From: Adiantum capillus-veneris
Lineage: Eukaryota > Streptophyta > Polypodiopsida > Polypodiales > Pteridaceae
Assembly: GCA_014529385.2 (NCBI GenBank)
Contig: CM043954.1
Location: 8,311,806-8,375,805 of the forward strand
DNA length: 64,000 nt
Direction: 5' to 3'
Every line of letters starts with the position of its first letter. Position 1 is the stretch's first letter. The notes beneath the pieces were generated by a model. It ran no database searches, had not been told where the DNA came from, and worked only from the letters and a program-made list of their open reading frames with translations. Shown here one piece after another: positions 21,278-31,704 of the stretch. Position numbers and translations under genes: made by a program.

Positions 21278-23518
21278 TTATGCTTGAATCAACTTCTTTG
21301 GAGCCCAAACCTGAGTTGTGAAAGCTTGCGACTTTGTGATATTCTTACCCGTTCGTGCACGCTTTCCTTGTTTTTGTTTTGGTATTGGATCTTGTGATTT
21401 GTCATGAGATATCTTTGTCTTGCTTGATCCATTTCTGCTTTTTGGCCGATTCTGGCTTTTTGGTATCCAAATTTGTCGAGCTTTTTGGCTTTGACTTGTT
21501 GTCCTGTTCTTTTGACCTGTCATGGTTGTTGTTGAAGGGGTTGGTGATAGTGATGGCCTGAGTTGATGATAGGGGATGTCGTAAGATTCATCACTATCGC
21601 TACAATCCTCAGCAAGGTTGACTTCTTGTACTTTCCCTTGATTTTTTGGCTGGTAGTGGAAAGTTACTATCTGTTTGCTCGTGGGTGGTAATTTCTTGGA
21701 GGACTTTTCTAGCCCATTGATTAGAGCATTGTTAGCTCGTTGCTCTGGTCGTATTCCTCCTAGCTGAGTCTTTGCATCCTTATTAGGAGCCATGTATGAG
21801 GATGCTTGTGGTGGTTGTGTCTTCACCGAGGACTTTGGAATCCACTTTTGATGCACTTTATTCGTGTAGCGATGACATTGATTCCCGGTTCGTTGATCCT
21901 CTTGAAGCTCTAAGTGTTCTACAGAGTCATAGAACTCGTCGTCTTCTTCATCTTTTGATTCTCCACATTTCTTTGTTTGCTCCTTATGTCGAGAGCTTGT
22001 TGATGTCTGGTTCTCTTCGTTTTCCTGTATTACACTCACTGCAAAATAAGGAACGACATCATAGCCATTTTCATCACAAAACTTTGTTATGGGAGCATCC
22101 TCCACGGCGCACACGTCCAGAGTAGCCAAGATGTGTTCCCATCCAAAAGGCTCTAACTCTTCTTCTGGGAATGGTTCTGGGATATAGTCCTTATCCTCTA
22201 TAACCCGCTCTAGGATACATTCCTCACGCTTCAAGCTACCACATTGTGAAGCTCCACACATCCACAGTTCTTTAGGCTTACCTAACCAAGCTGGAGGTTC
22301 TGATCCTGCTACTGTGGCGGAATCAAACTCCTCAACCGGTGTTCTCGTCACATCCCTATATCTATGGTCCCTCAAGTTTATCTTTGTTATGGTTTCCATA
22401 TGTCTCAGGTATATATGGTCATAACCCCAATCTTGGACCATATTCAATTGTCGCATGAATGGTCTTCCCAGAATGATGTCATAGTTGTTCTTCTTGCCAA
22501 AGTCAACAACAGCAAAAGTGTGTTCATATTCAATGCCACAAGAAGTAACAAGTACTTTTTCTAACAGTCCTAGGGGCTTTTCCTTGTGTCCGTCTGCAAG
22601 CTGCAAGGTCATTCGTGTGGATATCAAGGCAGGTTTTTCCCATTTTTTCCAAACCTCTTTGGTTGCAATGGCCACACCAGCTCCACTGTCAAGGATTGCC
22701 ATGGTTTTTACACCATTGAATTCCATAAGAAGGGTGGTGTTTCCATCTTCTCCCTCGTAATACTCGCCTACCTTGTTTAATGGAACTGGCCTAGTATTTA
22801 GTTGAGGCATTTCAAGCTCTTTGATGCCTTCCTCGATTTGAGTCATTGGGGTTTTTACACCAAATTTCTCTAGACATTTACCCACATTAGCCCACATGTT
22901 TGGTCTTATTCTGAGAAACTCGGCTAACATTAGTGTACAGGTGACTGGGGTAGATAGAATATCTACTAGCCCCTTTGAATCGATGGCCTTGTTGGGAGAC
23001 AGTCTCTTTGATGGGACTGCAACCACATCTGACTTGGTCTCGTACTCTCCCATGTAGGACGGTATTATTCTTAGCGAATAGGGTTGACTATCCATAGATT
23101 GTACAGATCCTTTGTCGCCCCAATACGATCGTACGTCTAGATTCATTTGAGATCCAGTCTCAAATTCCTCTATTGGTGGTAGAAACACTCCTCGTTCATC
23201 ACCAGTCTTGTCTACTCGACTTCTTAGGTCATCGGCTTCATTGGCCTCTCTGACTTGTTTCCACAATTCGTCAAGACCATCTATCTCTTTACAATCCTTA
23301 GGTATAGCTTGGTGAAATCCCTCGGAAGAGTTATCCGTGGTATTCAGTACTATCCTTGGTTCTAATACTGGGTCTTTGAGGTTTGGTCTGTGCTTATTAC
23401 TAGAATCTGGCTCTTTTAGTTTCTGGTTTGGTGGGAATACGTGTGTAGGCATGACACGGATCACATCCTCAGGTTTTGCAACTGGTGGTTCTAGTAAAGC
23501 TTGGGCTGTTTGAATCAT
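21278..23518 (-). CDS. Element C protease and W(I/V/A)PK-repeat tail
   Basis: A 746-residue frame in the same reading frame as the Gag frame before it, from which it is separated by one TAG (23522-23524). Residues about 262-372 form a retropepsin: AILDSGAGVAIATKEVW has the catalytic DSG (277-279), YDIILGRPFM is the conserved second half. An acidic linker follows (about 425-545). The tail (from about residue 555) is basic and Gln/Ser/Pro-rich, with the motif W(I/A)PK at residues 559, 684 and 738. No RT follows. The product would cleave its own polyprotein. The same protease and linker occur in element B. The ATG at 23518 is probably not a natural start. Confidence 0.85.
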   Translation of the reverse strand: MIQTAQALLEPPVAKPEDVIRVMPTHVFPPNQKLKEPDSSNKHRPNLKDPVLEPRIVLNTTDNSSEGFHQAIPKDCKEIDGLDELWKQVREANEADDLRSRVDKTGDERGVFLPPIEEFETGSQMNLDVRSYWGDKGSVQSMDSQPYSLRIIPSYMGEYETKSDVVAVPSKRLSPNKAIDSKGLVDILSTPVTCTLMLAEFLRIRPNMWANVGKCLEKFGVKTPMTQIEEGIKELEMPQLNTRPVPLNKVGEYYEGEDGNTTLLMEFNGVKTMAILDSGAGVAIATKEVWKKWEKPALISTRMTLQLADGHKEKPLGLLEKVLVTSCGIEYEHTFAVVDFGKKNNYDIILGRPFMRQLNMVQDWGYDHIYLRHMETITKINLRDHRYRDVTRTPVEEFDSATVAGSEPPAWLGKPKELWMCGASQCGSLKREECILERVIEDKDYIPEPFPEEELEPFGWEHILATLDVCAVEDAPITKFCDENGYDVVPYFAVSVIQENEENQTSTSSRHKEQTKKCGESKDEEDDEFYDSVEHLELQEDQRTGNQCHRYTNKVHQKWIPKSSVKTQPPQASSYMAPNKDAKTQLGGIRPEQRANNALINGLEKSSKKLPPTSKQIVTFHYQPKNQGKVQEVNLAEDCSDSDESYDIPYHQLRPSLSPTPSTTTMTGQKNRTTSQSQKARQIWIPKSQNRPKSRNGSSKTKISHDKSQDPIPKQKQGKRARTGKNITKSQAFTTQVWAPKKLIQA

Positions 23519-23521
23519 TTT

Positions 23522-25549
23522 CTAGCACATTTCAAACCTTTGCTTTTCTAGTTCCGCATAGGGATATGTCATCCACCTGTGTTCTTGGGTTTGGTTGTTT
23601 TTGAGCCTCACATCATAGGCTTTCAAGAGGGCATCTAATGTCTCATTAACCTTCTCTACCAACACAGATCCTCCTGAACTAGCACTTCTCGGTTTCTCAT
23701 CCGTGGATGGTTCTTCTAGAGGTTTAACCATCTGTGTAAGAGAAGGTGCCTCCTTTTCCTCATGTTGTTTTATCTTCTCCTCAGATTCGGTAAGCTTCTC
23801 AGCTAGGGATTTTTGCTCTCGTTCCCTGCGTGCTTTCATCCTAGTCTTTCTAGCTTTCCAACTATTTCGTTTGCTCTTGGTTTTCTGACTAGGTGCGTCT
23901 ATCTTTGGTCCATCATCTGTCTTTGGACTCGTGTCACTTTCCGTGTTCTTTGTCTTAGGATTCTCATCAGCTTTCTTTTGAGCTTGTGCTCTCGTAACCA
24001 CTTGAATTGGTATGACATTTTCATTTTCTGAGCTACTAGGTAGCTGAACAATCCTAGATACATTTGTCGTGATTTTCCTGATTTGGTTTGGTTTTTTCGG
24101 GCAATCGGGGATCAAGTGAGTGATGCCACACTCAAGACAATAGGCATTTACTTCAATGATCTCCGTATGAGGACATTGTTTGACCAAGTGGTTGTCACGA
24201 CTTTTGTGACAATCTGTCTTTGGTTGAGGAGATTGTTTTAGCATTTCCTCTTGGCTATAAGCAAGCTTTGACCTAAATAAGCCGCTATTTGAAATGAATC
24301 GCAACGTCCTTTCGTCCATTTCATACCTTCTTTCTTTCGACTGAAACCCAGGAGGTGGAGGTTGTACCGGCCTCACCACTCCATGTGTTTCTCTCACATT
24401 TTGTTGCTCCGAAGGGTAGTACTCACTTTGGTTGCTATACCACATTGTAGGTGGTACTGGCATTGGTTTATTTGATGCTTCCTTCATTGGCATGTATCTC
24501 ATGTCTACCTGCATTCTAGCACTTGGCAGCGGAGGTTGTTGTCCTAAGACAAGCTGTGGCCTTAAAACTCCTACTGGTCTTGGCGCATTCCCCGTAATGT
24601 ATCTAGGTGGAGTAGATGCTTCTGGAACAGGTTGTACATACCTCTCCCTAGGATTTTCCATGCTATAATAGCACTCTTCCCCCGTATGGTTCGTCCATTT
24701 TCTCTCAATTTCACACCACTTTGGCTCTCCCGAATCAGACCTTACAAGAGGAATCAACCTCTTGACCAAGTTGTCAATAAGCTTTTCTTGATCAATAGGT
24801 GCCGTTGGCTTGGCAATGGACTCACTTATCTGTGAAACACTGTACTGAGAGGATGTGTCATCTCCTTGACTCTTTAAGTCCTTTTCTTTGTATGCCTCAC
24901 AATTATCTACTAGATAAAGAGCTTCTTTGTTCAACTCGTTTAGCGTTATCCTCCTTATCATATGCATATCCTTTTGAAGGCCCTCATCTCTCATTCCCTG
25001 GATAAAGATCAACATCAGTCGTGCTTGCATAGGTAATTCCGCTCTTGGACAGAGCTTAACATATCTCTTGAGCCGTAATGATGCTTTGCGTACTGATTCA
25101 TCCTCTTTTTGTTTGAATCTATGGATTTGCGAGATCGTGTTGTGAGCAATGCCTTTTGGCGAGAATTCTTCAATAAACTCCTCAAACAGCTCATCTAGGG
25201 TCTCAAAATCCCATTTTTCCACCGAGTTGAACCATGTAATTGCATCATCTTCTAGAGTCAATCCAAATCCCGCAAATTGTGTCGCAAAATTTGAAACTTC
25301 TTCTGCTCTAATCACTCTTCTAAAAGTCGCTACGTGATCTCTCGGATCTTTATCTCCGGAGTATTTTCTGTTTACCCATTTCTGGACTTGAGATGGTCTA
25401 ACTCTTCGATTGTCTACAAGTCTAACCAGAGACTCTCCCAATCCTTCTCTCGTTATCACTCTTGAAGGGAATCCTGGTGGCTCTCTTCTTGGAATTCCTA
25501 TAGGAATTCTCGTGTTTGGTGGAGGCATTTGTGGTCCTTCATTGACCAA
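23522..25549 (-). CDS. Element C Gag
   Basis: A 675-residue frame. Residues about 57-215 are a retrotransposon Gag (capsid) domain (FGLTLEDDAITWFNSVEKWDF, FIEEFSPKGIAHNTISQIHRF, MQARLMLIFIQGM). Three Cys/His patches follow: C279 to C293 (KWTNHTGEEC), C447 to C459 (CHKSRDNHLVKQC) and C471 to C483 (CLECGITHLIPDC, C-x2-C-x3-H-x4-C). Only the last keeps four ligands, with a spacing one shorter than usual. A Lys/Glu-rich, coiled-coil-like stretch lies near 570-615. The frame stops at TAG 23522-23524, where element B reads Gln. Upstream coding continues past 25549, so this start is not the true one. Confidence 0.9.
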   Translation of the reverse strand: MVNEGPQMPPPNTRIPIGIPRREPPGFPSRVITREGLGESLVRLVDNRRVRPSQVQKWVNRKYSGDKDPRDHVATFRRVIRAEEVSNFATQFAGFGLTLEDDAITWFNSVEKWDFETLDELFEEFIEEFSPKGIAHNTISQIHRFKQKEDESVRKASLRLKRYVKLCPRAELPMQARLMLIFIQGMRDEGLQKDMHMIRRITLNELNKEALYLVDNCEAYKEKDLKSQGDDTSSQYSVSQISESIAKPTAPIDQEKLIDNLVKRLIPLVRSDSGEPKWCEIERKWTNHTGEECYYSMENPRERYVQPVPEASTPPRYITGNAPRPVGVLRPQLVLGQQPPLPSARMQVDMRYMPMKEASNKPMPVPPTMWYSNQSEYYPSEQQNVRETHGVVRPVQPPPPGFQSKERRYEMDERTLRFISNSGLFRSKLAYSQEEMLKQSPQPKTDCHKSRDNHLVKQCPHTEIIEVNAYCLECGITHLIPDCPKKPNQIRKITTNVSRIVQLPSSSENENVIPIQVVTRAQAQKKADENPKTKNTESDTSPKTDDGPKIDAPSQKTKSKRNSWKARKTRMKARREREQKSLAEKLTESEEKIKQHEEKEAPSLTQMVKPLEEPSTDEKPRSASSGGSVLVEKVNETLDALLKAYDVRLKNNQTQEHRWMTYPYAELEKQRFEMC

Positions 25550-25603
25550 ATTTCCACCTCTTTCTAGTACAGTCTGTGGATTTGTGCTTTCTACAACTCT
25601 GTA

Positions 25604-25834
25604 TTCTCATCCATTCTTGTCGACAACTATAGATCTCCATCGACAGTCGACTCCGTATGTGTAGACATATAAGAGCTTGTAATCCGTTATCTCTTCTAGG
25701 TATGGATCTGAGCACCTATAAAGATTGACCTCATTGTCGTCAATGTATGTATATAGTCCTTCACTCTCATGACCAATCATCCAAACTCTCTCAACAAGAT
25801 GGGTCTTTATCAATAGCAAGTTTGGAAGATCCAT
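25604..25834 (-). pseudogene. N-terminal Gag segment of element C, cut by TGA
   Basis: An open stretch in the same frame as Gag, with a candidate ATG at 25834, ends at TGA (25604-25606). It contains VWMIGHESEGLYTYIDD and YVYTYGVDCRW. Element B continues through this point with an Arg codon. A CpG C-to-T change (CGA to TGA) explains the stop. The natural Gag probably starts here. Confidence 0.65.
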
Positions 25835-25870
25835 TGTGGGAGGATATTCCTCTATCGTCGGGATCTCCAA

Positions 25871-28302
25871 GCTTGTGTAAGTTGCGTTTGAATCTAGGGT
25901 AGACAGGATTTCTGGTCTTAAGAGCTTTTGCTTGGTTCAAGTAGACTTAGTCCACTGTGTTCAAGTTCTTTGCTTAGGGAAAAGTCGAAACTATGTCCAA
26001 AACCGCAACCGTTTCGTCACAATTCTCGCAAATTGTCGCTTTCAGACACCCCTTACTTGCGGATGAATTTTGAGGCCTCAAACGACGTTTTTTTTCAAAA
26101 TTTAACTAAATGGTTGCCATTGGCATACATTTAGATCATGTTTTGCTCTAAGATTTGTAGAGCCGCTCTCAGGCTACGTTTTGATATAAAAACTTTTTCA
26201 ATCCGATACCGTTTGTGAAAGTTATGGCCAAAACAGTGAAATGCACTTTAGAATGGTCAAAATGAGTCCAAATTTAATTTTGAAAAAAGATTTGGGATCT
26301 CTGTGACACTGTGAACACTTCTGTATGGTCAAAAGTACAGTTGGACCCTAAAACGGGCCTAGAGACATCCTACGCGTAGGATGTCTATATGCTCAGAATT
26401 TAACAAAATTTGGTCCAGAGACTCCCCTTAAGTCCAACAACACAATGGTATGCTTATAATTTCATTTGGATGTAAAAAATGGCCTTGAGACATCCTACGC
26501 GTAGGATGTCTTTTTGCTCAGAATGTCTTGAAATGTTCACCCCAGCTTCTCCTTGAGGTGCTGATCACAGTGGTGTGCTCATAGGTTGGTTTGGAGTCCT
26601 AAATCAGGCTGGAGACATCCTACGCGTAGGATGTCTTTTTTCTTTGTTTCAGCTCAAACTTGCACTGTAGCTTCCCTTTGATGTGCTAAGCTCACAGCTA
26701 TTTTTAATTTTTGATTCTGACACCTATAGGTTGGTCAAATGATCTAGAATCTGCTCCAGAAGCCTGATGTCTGTTCTGATGAATTCCCAAGTCAAATCAA
26801 CTCCAAATTGGACCAAATTTGCCTAGGAGGCTTATCTAAGGCTATGCGACAGCATGGTATGTCCACAATAGAATTTTGGTTTCAGAATTATGCAGTAGAC
26901 ATCCTACGCGTAGGATGTCTTTTTGCTCAGAATGAACCCAAATTTGACCCACAGACTCTCCTTAAGGTGCTAATCACTGTGGTATGCTCAGAATTTTGTT
27001 TAGAGTCCAAAATCACGCAGAAGACATCCTACGCGTAGGATGTCTTTTTGGCTTGTTTGACCCCAGACTTGTCCCACAGCTTCCCCTTGATGCCAGCAAC
27101 CCAATGCTATGCTTAGATTTTAATTTGGATGTCAAAAGACCCCAAAACTAGCTGTTCTAGCCTTTTTCAGTCAAAAGTGCTAAAGTCCGCTTTGAACTCA
27201 ATTTTCTCACCCAAATGAGGTGAAACCCCTTTCAGTCACTCAATATATCATTCAAAACATGTTCATGCAGCCATCTTATGGTTTTGGTCTCAAAATTAGG
27301 CCTTGGACACAATTTGGGTAGGGTGTCTGGTAATTCTCGTCTTTTGGCTTTGATCTGTCAAAATTTGGTCAAATTTTCACTTTCCATGTGAAAATAGGGT
27401 AAAACCTACCTTCTAAACACACTTGTAACCTCAGATTTTCAAAATTTCCACCAGATCACCCTGTAGACATCCTAGGCGTAGGATGTCTACTGCTGATTTT
27501 TTGAGACTGAAGTGTCCCTGATGCTTCCTTATGCTCTTAGCAAGTACAAGTATGCTTCACAATTGCAAAAACATGCAAAAATCACTCAACTAAGCCTTTG
27601 CTGAAATTTTAGGTTTTTTTACTCCGCCTTTTGGCTTTTGGTCAACAAAAATAGGGAAAAACACCCAAGTCAATATGTTACTAGGGTAAAACCTACCCTT
27701 TGAACCCACTGGTGCAATCAGAATTTTCAAATTTGGTCTCGAGAACCCTCTTGAGACATCCTACACGTAGGATGTCTATGTTTACAGAATTGCAGGTTTT
27801 CTTCACAGAACCCTTGCAAATGCTCTTTTATATGCACAGCATCAGTCAGTCATACAAAAATATCCACAAAAGCTTGTTTAATGCATTTTTACCCTCAAAA
27901 GCACACTTTTCTGTGATTTCAAATGCAATCAAGTACTTCAGCAAATAATTCAGTGATGAATAGCTCTAGATCAGAATCGGATCACTTACCTAAAGCTACT
28001 CCTACAAATCATATGGGGTTTTGCATCTATGAGTAGAAAAACGCTTCACTGCCACACACGGACAAGTAAACGCTTTTATCACCTCACAAATCACTCGACC
28101 ACCAACAACTACTCTAATCCACAGATCCTAACTAAACCTATCTAGTCGGAGACCCTCGGCAAGACACACGCTTCCTGGCTATCCACTTGATCACAGAATA
28201 TCCTCTTCCGGATCCACTTAAGAAAAACGTTTTCTTTAGCCGAAACTAAATCAAGCAACCATCACACGAGTGTTAGTAGGAAACCTACTTAGGTCCTTGT
28301 GT
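25871..28302 (-). other. Long untranslated leader of element C
   Basis: About 2.4 kb lies between PBS and Gag. It has no convincing frame. Its right part is ordinary; its centre (26363-27777) is a repeated unit carrying 24-bp palindromes, listed separately. Confidence 0.7.
26363..27777. repeat. Array of 24-bp palindromes in a roughly 125-bp repeat unit
   Basis: The half-site AGACATCCTACG followed directly by its reverse complement occurs at 26363-26386, 26488-26511, 26613-26636, 26897-26920 and 27022-27045 without a mismatch. It occurs with one central change at 27465-27488 (core TAGGCGTA) and 27754-27777 (core TACACGTA). Three start-to-start distances are exactly 125 bp; others are 284, 443 and 289. 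Between palindromes the units share text such as TGCTCAGAATT and CTCCTTAAGGTGCTAATCAC in diverged form. A weaker relative lies near 27306. The array sits in the transcribed leader of element C. Function is unknown. Confidence 0.93.
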
Positions 28303-28321
28303 CCCCGGCAGAGTGGCGCCA
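28303..28321 (-). promoter_or_regulatory. Primer-binding site of element C, tRNA-Asp-like
   Basis: On the minus strand TGGCGCC starts one base after the LTR end, followed by ACTCTGCCGGGGA. Plant gypsy elements primed by tRNA-Asp have TGGCGCC then GTTGCCGGGGA, so the match is good apart from a short internal difference. The assignment to tRNA-Asp is inferred. Confidence 0.75.
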
Positions 28322-28322
28322 A

Positions 28323-29282
28323 TGTTGGACGGGGAGCGACTCACACACCCATGAAGTGCATGCAAACACTACCTAGATCAACATAATGTCAATCGAGGAC
28401 ACAGATGACACGATAGGCACACAGAGGAAATCTCTTAAGCTTGTCAAGTTGAGACCATCCTACACATATAACACTCTGGAAGGCCAACTAAACCACAATC
28501 AAGAACCTCACTGCTCTCAACTACACCACCTAGCCATATACACACATACGGAAGGTAACTCACCTAACCATGCCAGATTCATATGAAACTTAAGGAACAC
28601 CATCCCCTCACTAGGATACACCTGTCCCTACGCTTCTACACGCAAAACCCTCACTCTAAGCCCGTCTGCGGAAAACGCGTAGAATGACAGAGCAGAATTT
28701 TGAAAGTGCCCAAAACTGAAATTTATGAGTACCTATGCGTAGCTTATGTCACCACGATTCTATAGACTACTAGCACGCAGAAAACAGACATCGTTTGATA
28801 CACTTACGGCCACAAATAGCTCGTAGATGCGTCGGCGTGTGCGCTTCGTCTCGCGTGGAATGCTTGGTGTTGTCACTTAGCTCTCCTCGAGCCTAAAGCA
28901 ATGGTGCAGTCGGATCTCCAATGTATTGAGCGAGCCGGGCGTAGCGAGAGGATAAAGCTCACGCTCACTCTCTTTCTCTCTCACACACAGTAGATGGCAG
29001 CGCTAAAGTTTTGATTATGATTAAAGTCCTTTTTTACAAAATGACCTAGGTACCTTATATACTAAGGCTACCTTAGGTTTAACCAAAAATGGGGTTGAAA
29101 GGGTCAAATGGCTTTGTATTTACAATCTGGAAGTGCCATTGCACCCCGGCTTCTGAAACTAGAATAACTACTCATTACAAATGACGTTTATAGCCATAAT
29201 CCGCAGCATTTTATAACTCGCAAAAGATAAGACTTTGGTACGAAACTTGAGTTATGTTGTGTTGTTGACCCGGCGGTCAACA
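28323..29282 (-). repeat. 5' LTR of element C
   Basis: 960 bp, starting TGTTGGACGGGG and ending GGCGGTCAACA on the plus strand, and matching 18328-19272 along its length. The PBS adjoins its left end and the TSD CTCAT its right end. Confidence 0.93.
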
Positions 29283-30999
29283 CTCATGAAGACAGAGAAG
29301 TGAGAATGAAAGAGGAAGGAGAAAAGTCTCCACAACCCTCTATTATAGTTGAAGAGAAGGGAGACCACTTAGTTGAGAATTTAAGGAACCAACTATCTCA
29401 AACCTAGACTCTATAAGGTCATAGATTCATGGGGAAATTTTCCTAAATAGAACACTCCAATCCAAAGTGAGCCGATTTCTCCTAGATCTCCTATTAATTT
29501 ATTTATGGCTCATGAGGAGATAACACGACAAAGGACAACTACTTACACTCCAACATGGATCCCAAATGAACCCAATTCAACCAAAAACAATGAGAGAAAC
29601 CATGAGCAAACTAGAAACTCCTCCTAAAACAACAATCTTCCTAGGGAAGGTGATGGTACATTGTGTCTCTATACATGATCCCTATGTGATCCTCCAAGAG
29701 GACGTTCCTGATTAGATATAGAAAATCATCAAAACAAAGAATCAAACATACCCACCAAAGTGAAAAATTTATGGTTATGCTATGGATTCAATGCCACCCC
29801 ACCAATCTTTGATGGTTTGACCCTTTCAATCTCCAGGTGCACATCTTACATGGGCTGCCTATTTTTCCAAGGACTCTATACAAGGCCAAAACTTGTATAC
29901 CCCTGAAAGGCCTGGAATTTGAGACGAGGCCTAGGCCCGGGCTATTATGAAAAAAAAGGGAGCCAAAAACTACAAATAATTTTAAAGGCGCAAATTTAAC
30001 TCACACCTCCATAGGAGAGATTGAGGAGAATACTTCCAAACCAGCTACCCCTAAGGATACCTCAAAAGTTGCACTCTCTTGACTCTTTGTCAAGAGAAGA
30101 AGTTCTAAGGAGATCAAGCCATCCAACTTTCAAAAAATATGGAAGAAATACAATGGTACTATGGACCACATGACCATGTGCCCCAATTTAGACAAGTCGT
30201 CTATGCAAGGAGACTTTCTAGATAATAGATGTGCATACCATGGTTCAAGGATTTGGCCTCACATTAGAAGTTAAAGCCCCAGCATGGTTCCAAACCCCAC
30301 AAGTACTAGACCTTTAGGAATTTGAGGTCATGATGATCACAACCTTTATAGAGGAGAACATAAAAATGGGCATAAAGAACAACACTCTTCATGCATATTT
30401 TGAACTTAACGGTGGAAGCTCAAGACACTATAAGGGATGACATATATCGGATGAGCGTATATTTCAAGGTGTCCTACAACAAAAAAGTCATCCAAAGAGA
30501 GGCTTATTCACAACTTTCTAGAAGGATTTTGGAATAAGATTCTACACATCCCTCTATACAGTAAGAATCACACTACCTTGAATGATTGATATCAATATTC
30601 CTTGCTCTATATAGATAATTATGGCTTGGAGGAGCTGATGTAGAATGTGGATATTGTTTTGGTGGCTTCCTCTACTAGCTCCCACCATGTCAATTATGAG
30701 GCTAATGTTAACCAAGTGCCTCAACGGATGTGGCAAGAAAATCAAGGACCAAGTTACTATGTGCGGAACCGGCCTCTCTACTCTCAAGCCTATGTCTATG
30801 TATGTAGGTAACTATCCCATGGGATCCTACCAAATAAGCATGAATGTTGCTCTAGGTGCTCGGTAAATTGTTGTGGTGTGGTATGTCTTGAAAAATGGAC
30901 AATCGTGATACATGAAACTACTATTTTAGAGTACATGCAGTTACTGATATTAGAAGAAGATTTGATATACATAATGCCTAGGGAAGGGGAATGTAGAGA

Positions 31000-31130
31000 T
31001 TAGGAAGATTTAGAGAGTTTTGCATTCATGCTAAATACAAGACTAATTACTTCATGAAATTGGAGTAGAGAGTGGACAAAAAAATGTTGAACTAGATTAA
31101 TTTGAATTGAGTACAAAGAGGCTCATTATA
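31000..31130 (-). repeat. LTR fragment related to 17277-17400
   Basis: On the minus strand the text TATAATGAGCCTCTTTGTAC and CTCCAATTTCAT followed by GTAATTAGT matches the end of the probable solo LTR at 16577-17402 in order. It is an inverted, diverged partial copy. Confidence 0.6.
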
Positions 31131-31144
31131 TGTGTTCTTTGGAT

Positions 31145-31704
31145 CTCTCTTGGTTAAGGTTTGGTAGCTTAAAGGATCCTTTGCTTAAAGGTGTTGAAAT
31201 CCTTTGTGAATTTTCTGTTTGGCTACTTGCAAGAATCTTTTGGGAGTTGGCATTGGTACTCGATTTTAGCACTAGAAAGGCTCTGTGGGAAAGAGCTCTA
31301 GGGGCTTGAGCCCTTGCAAGGTGTTCTACCCACAGGAATGTGACCCTGTAGACTCACAAGGGAAAAAGAAAGTCCTTTGAAGAGCTTCTTGCATCAGACC
31401 GCTACTCCAAAGGGGTCACGCACTCTCTTGGATAAGGTTTGGTAGCTTAAAGGATCCTTTGCTTAATGGTGCTGAAATCCTTTGTGAATTTTCTGTTTGG
31501 CTACTTGCAAGAATATTTTGGGAGTTGGCAATGGTACTCAATTTTAGCACTAGAAAGGCTCTGCCGGAAAGAGCTCTAGGGGCTTGAGCCCTTCCAAGGT
31601 GTTCTACCCACAAAAATGTGACCCTGCAGACTCAAAAGGGCAAAAGAAAGTCCTTTGAAGAGCTTCTCACATCGGACCGCTACTCCAAAGGGGTCACACA
31701 CTCA
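31145..31704. repeat. Tandem duplication of about 278 bp
   Basis: Two adjacent units (about 31145-31422 and 31423-31704) share the same text from TAAGGTTTGGTAGCTTAAAG to TCCAAAGGGGTCAC with scattered differences. No coding content was recognised. The minus frame at 31416-31613 has no family resemblance. Confidence 0.9.

Larger units (their letters stand above)
18323..29287 (-). mobile_element. Element C: complete non-autonomous Ty3/gypsy element, TSD CTCAT
   Basis: The element spans 18328-29282 (10,955 bp) and is flanked by direct repeats CTCAT (18323-18327 and 29283-29287). It has two LTRs in the same orientation, a tRNA-Asp-like PBS (28303-28321), a polypurine tract beside the 3' LTR (19273-19284), and a Gag plus protease coding block (25834-21040). 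No RT, RNase H or integrase motif was found in the internal 9 kb. It therefore resembles Gag-only or large non-autonomous LTR elements that would need enzymes in trans. By eye the LTRs differ at roughly 30-40 positions in about 945, mostly transitions, plus one 15-base deletion, so it is not a recent insertion. It interrupts element G. Confidence 0.92.

Noticed and set aside
21029-22760. Several plus-strand frames opposite element C
   Set aside because: They are shadows of the minus-strand Gag-protease frame, which has recognisable domains.
26363-27777. Regularly spaced palindromic repeats resembling a CRISPR array
   Set aside because: Spacing is 125-443 bp, the intervening sequences are themselves related, there are no cas genes, and the array lies inside a plant retrotransposon.
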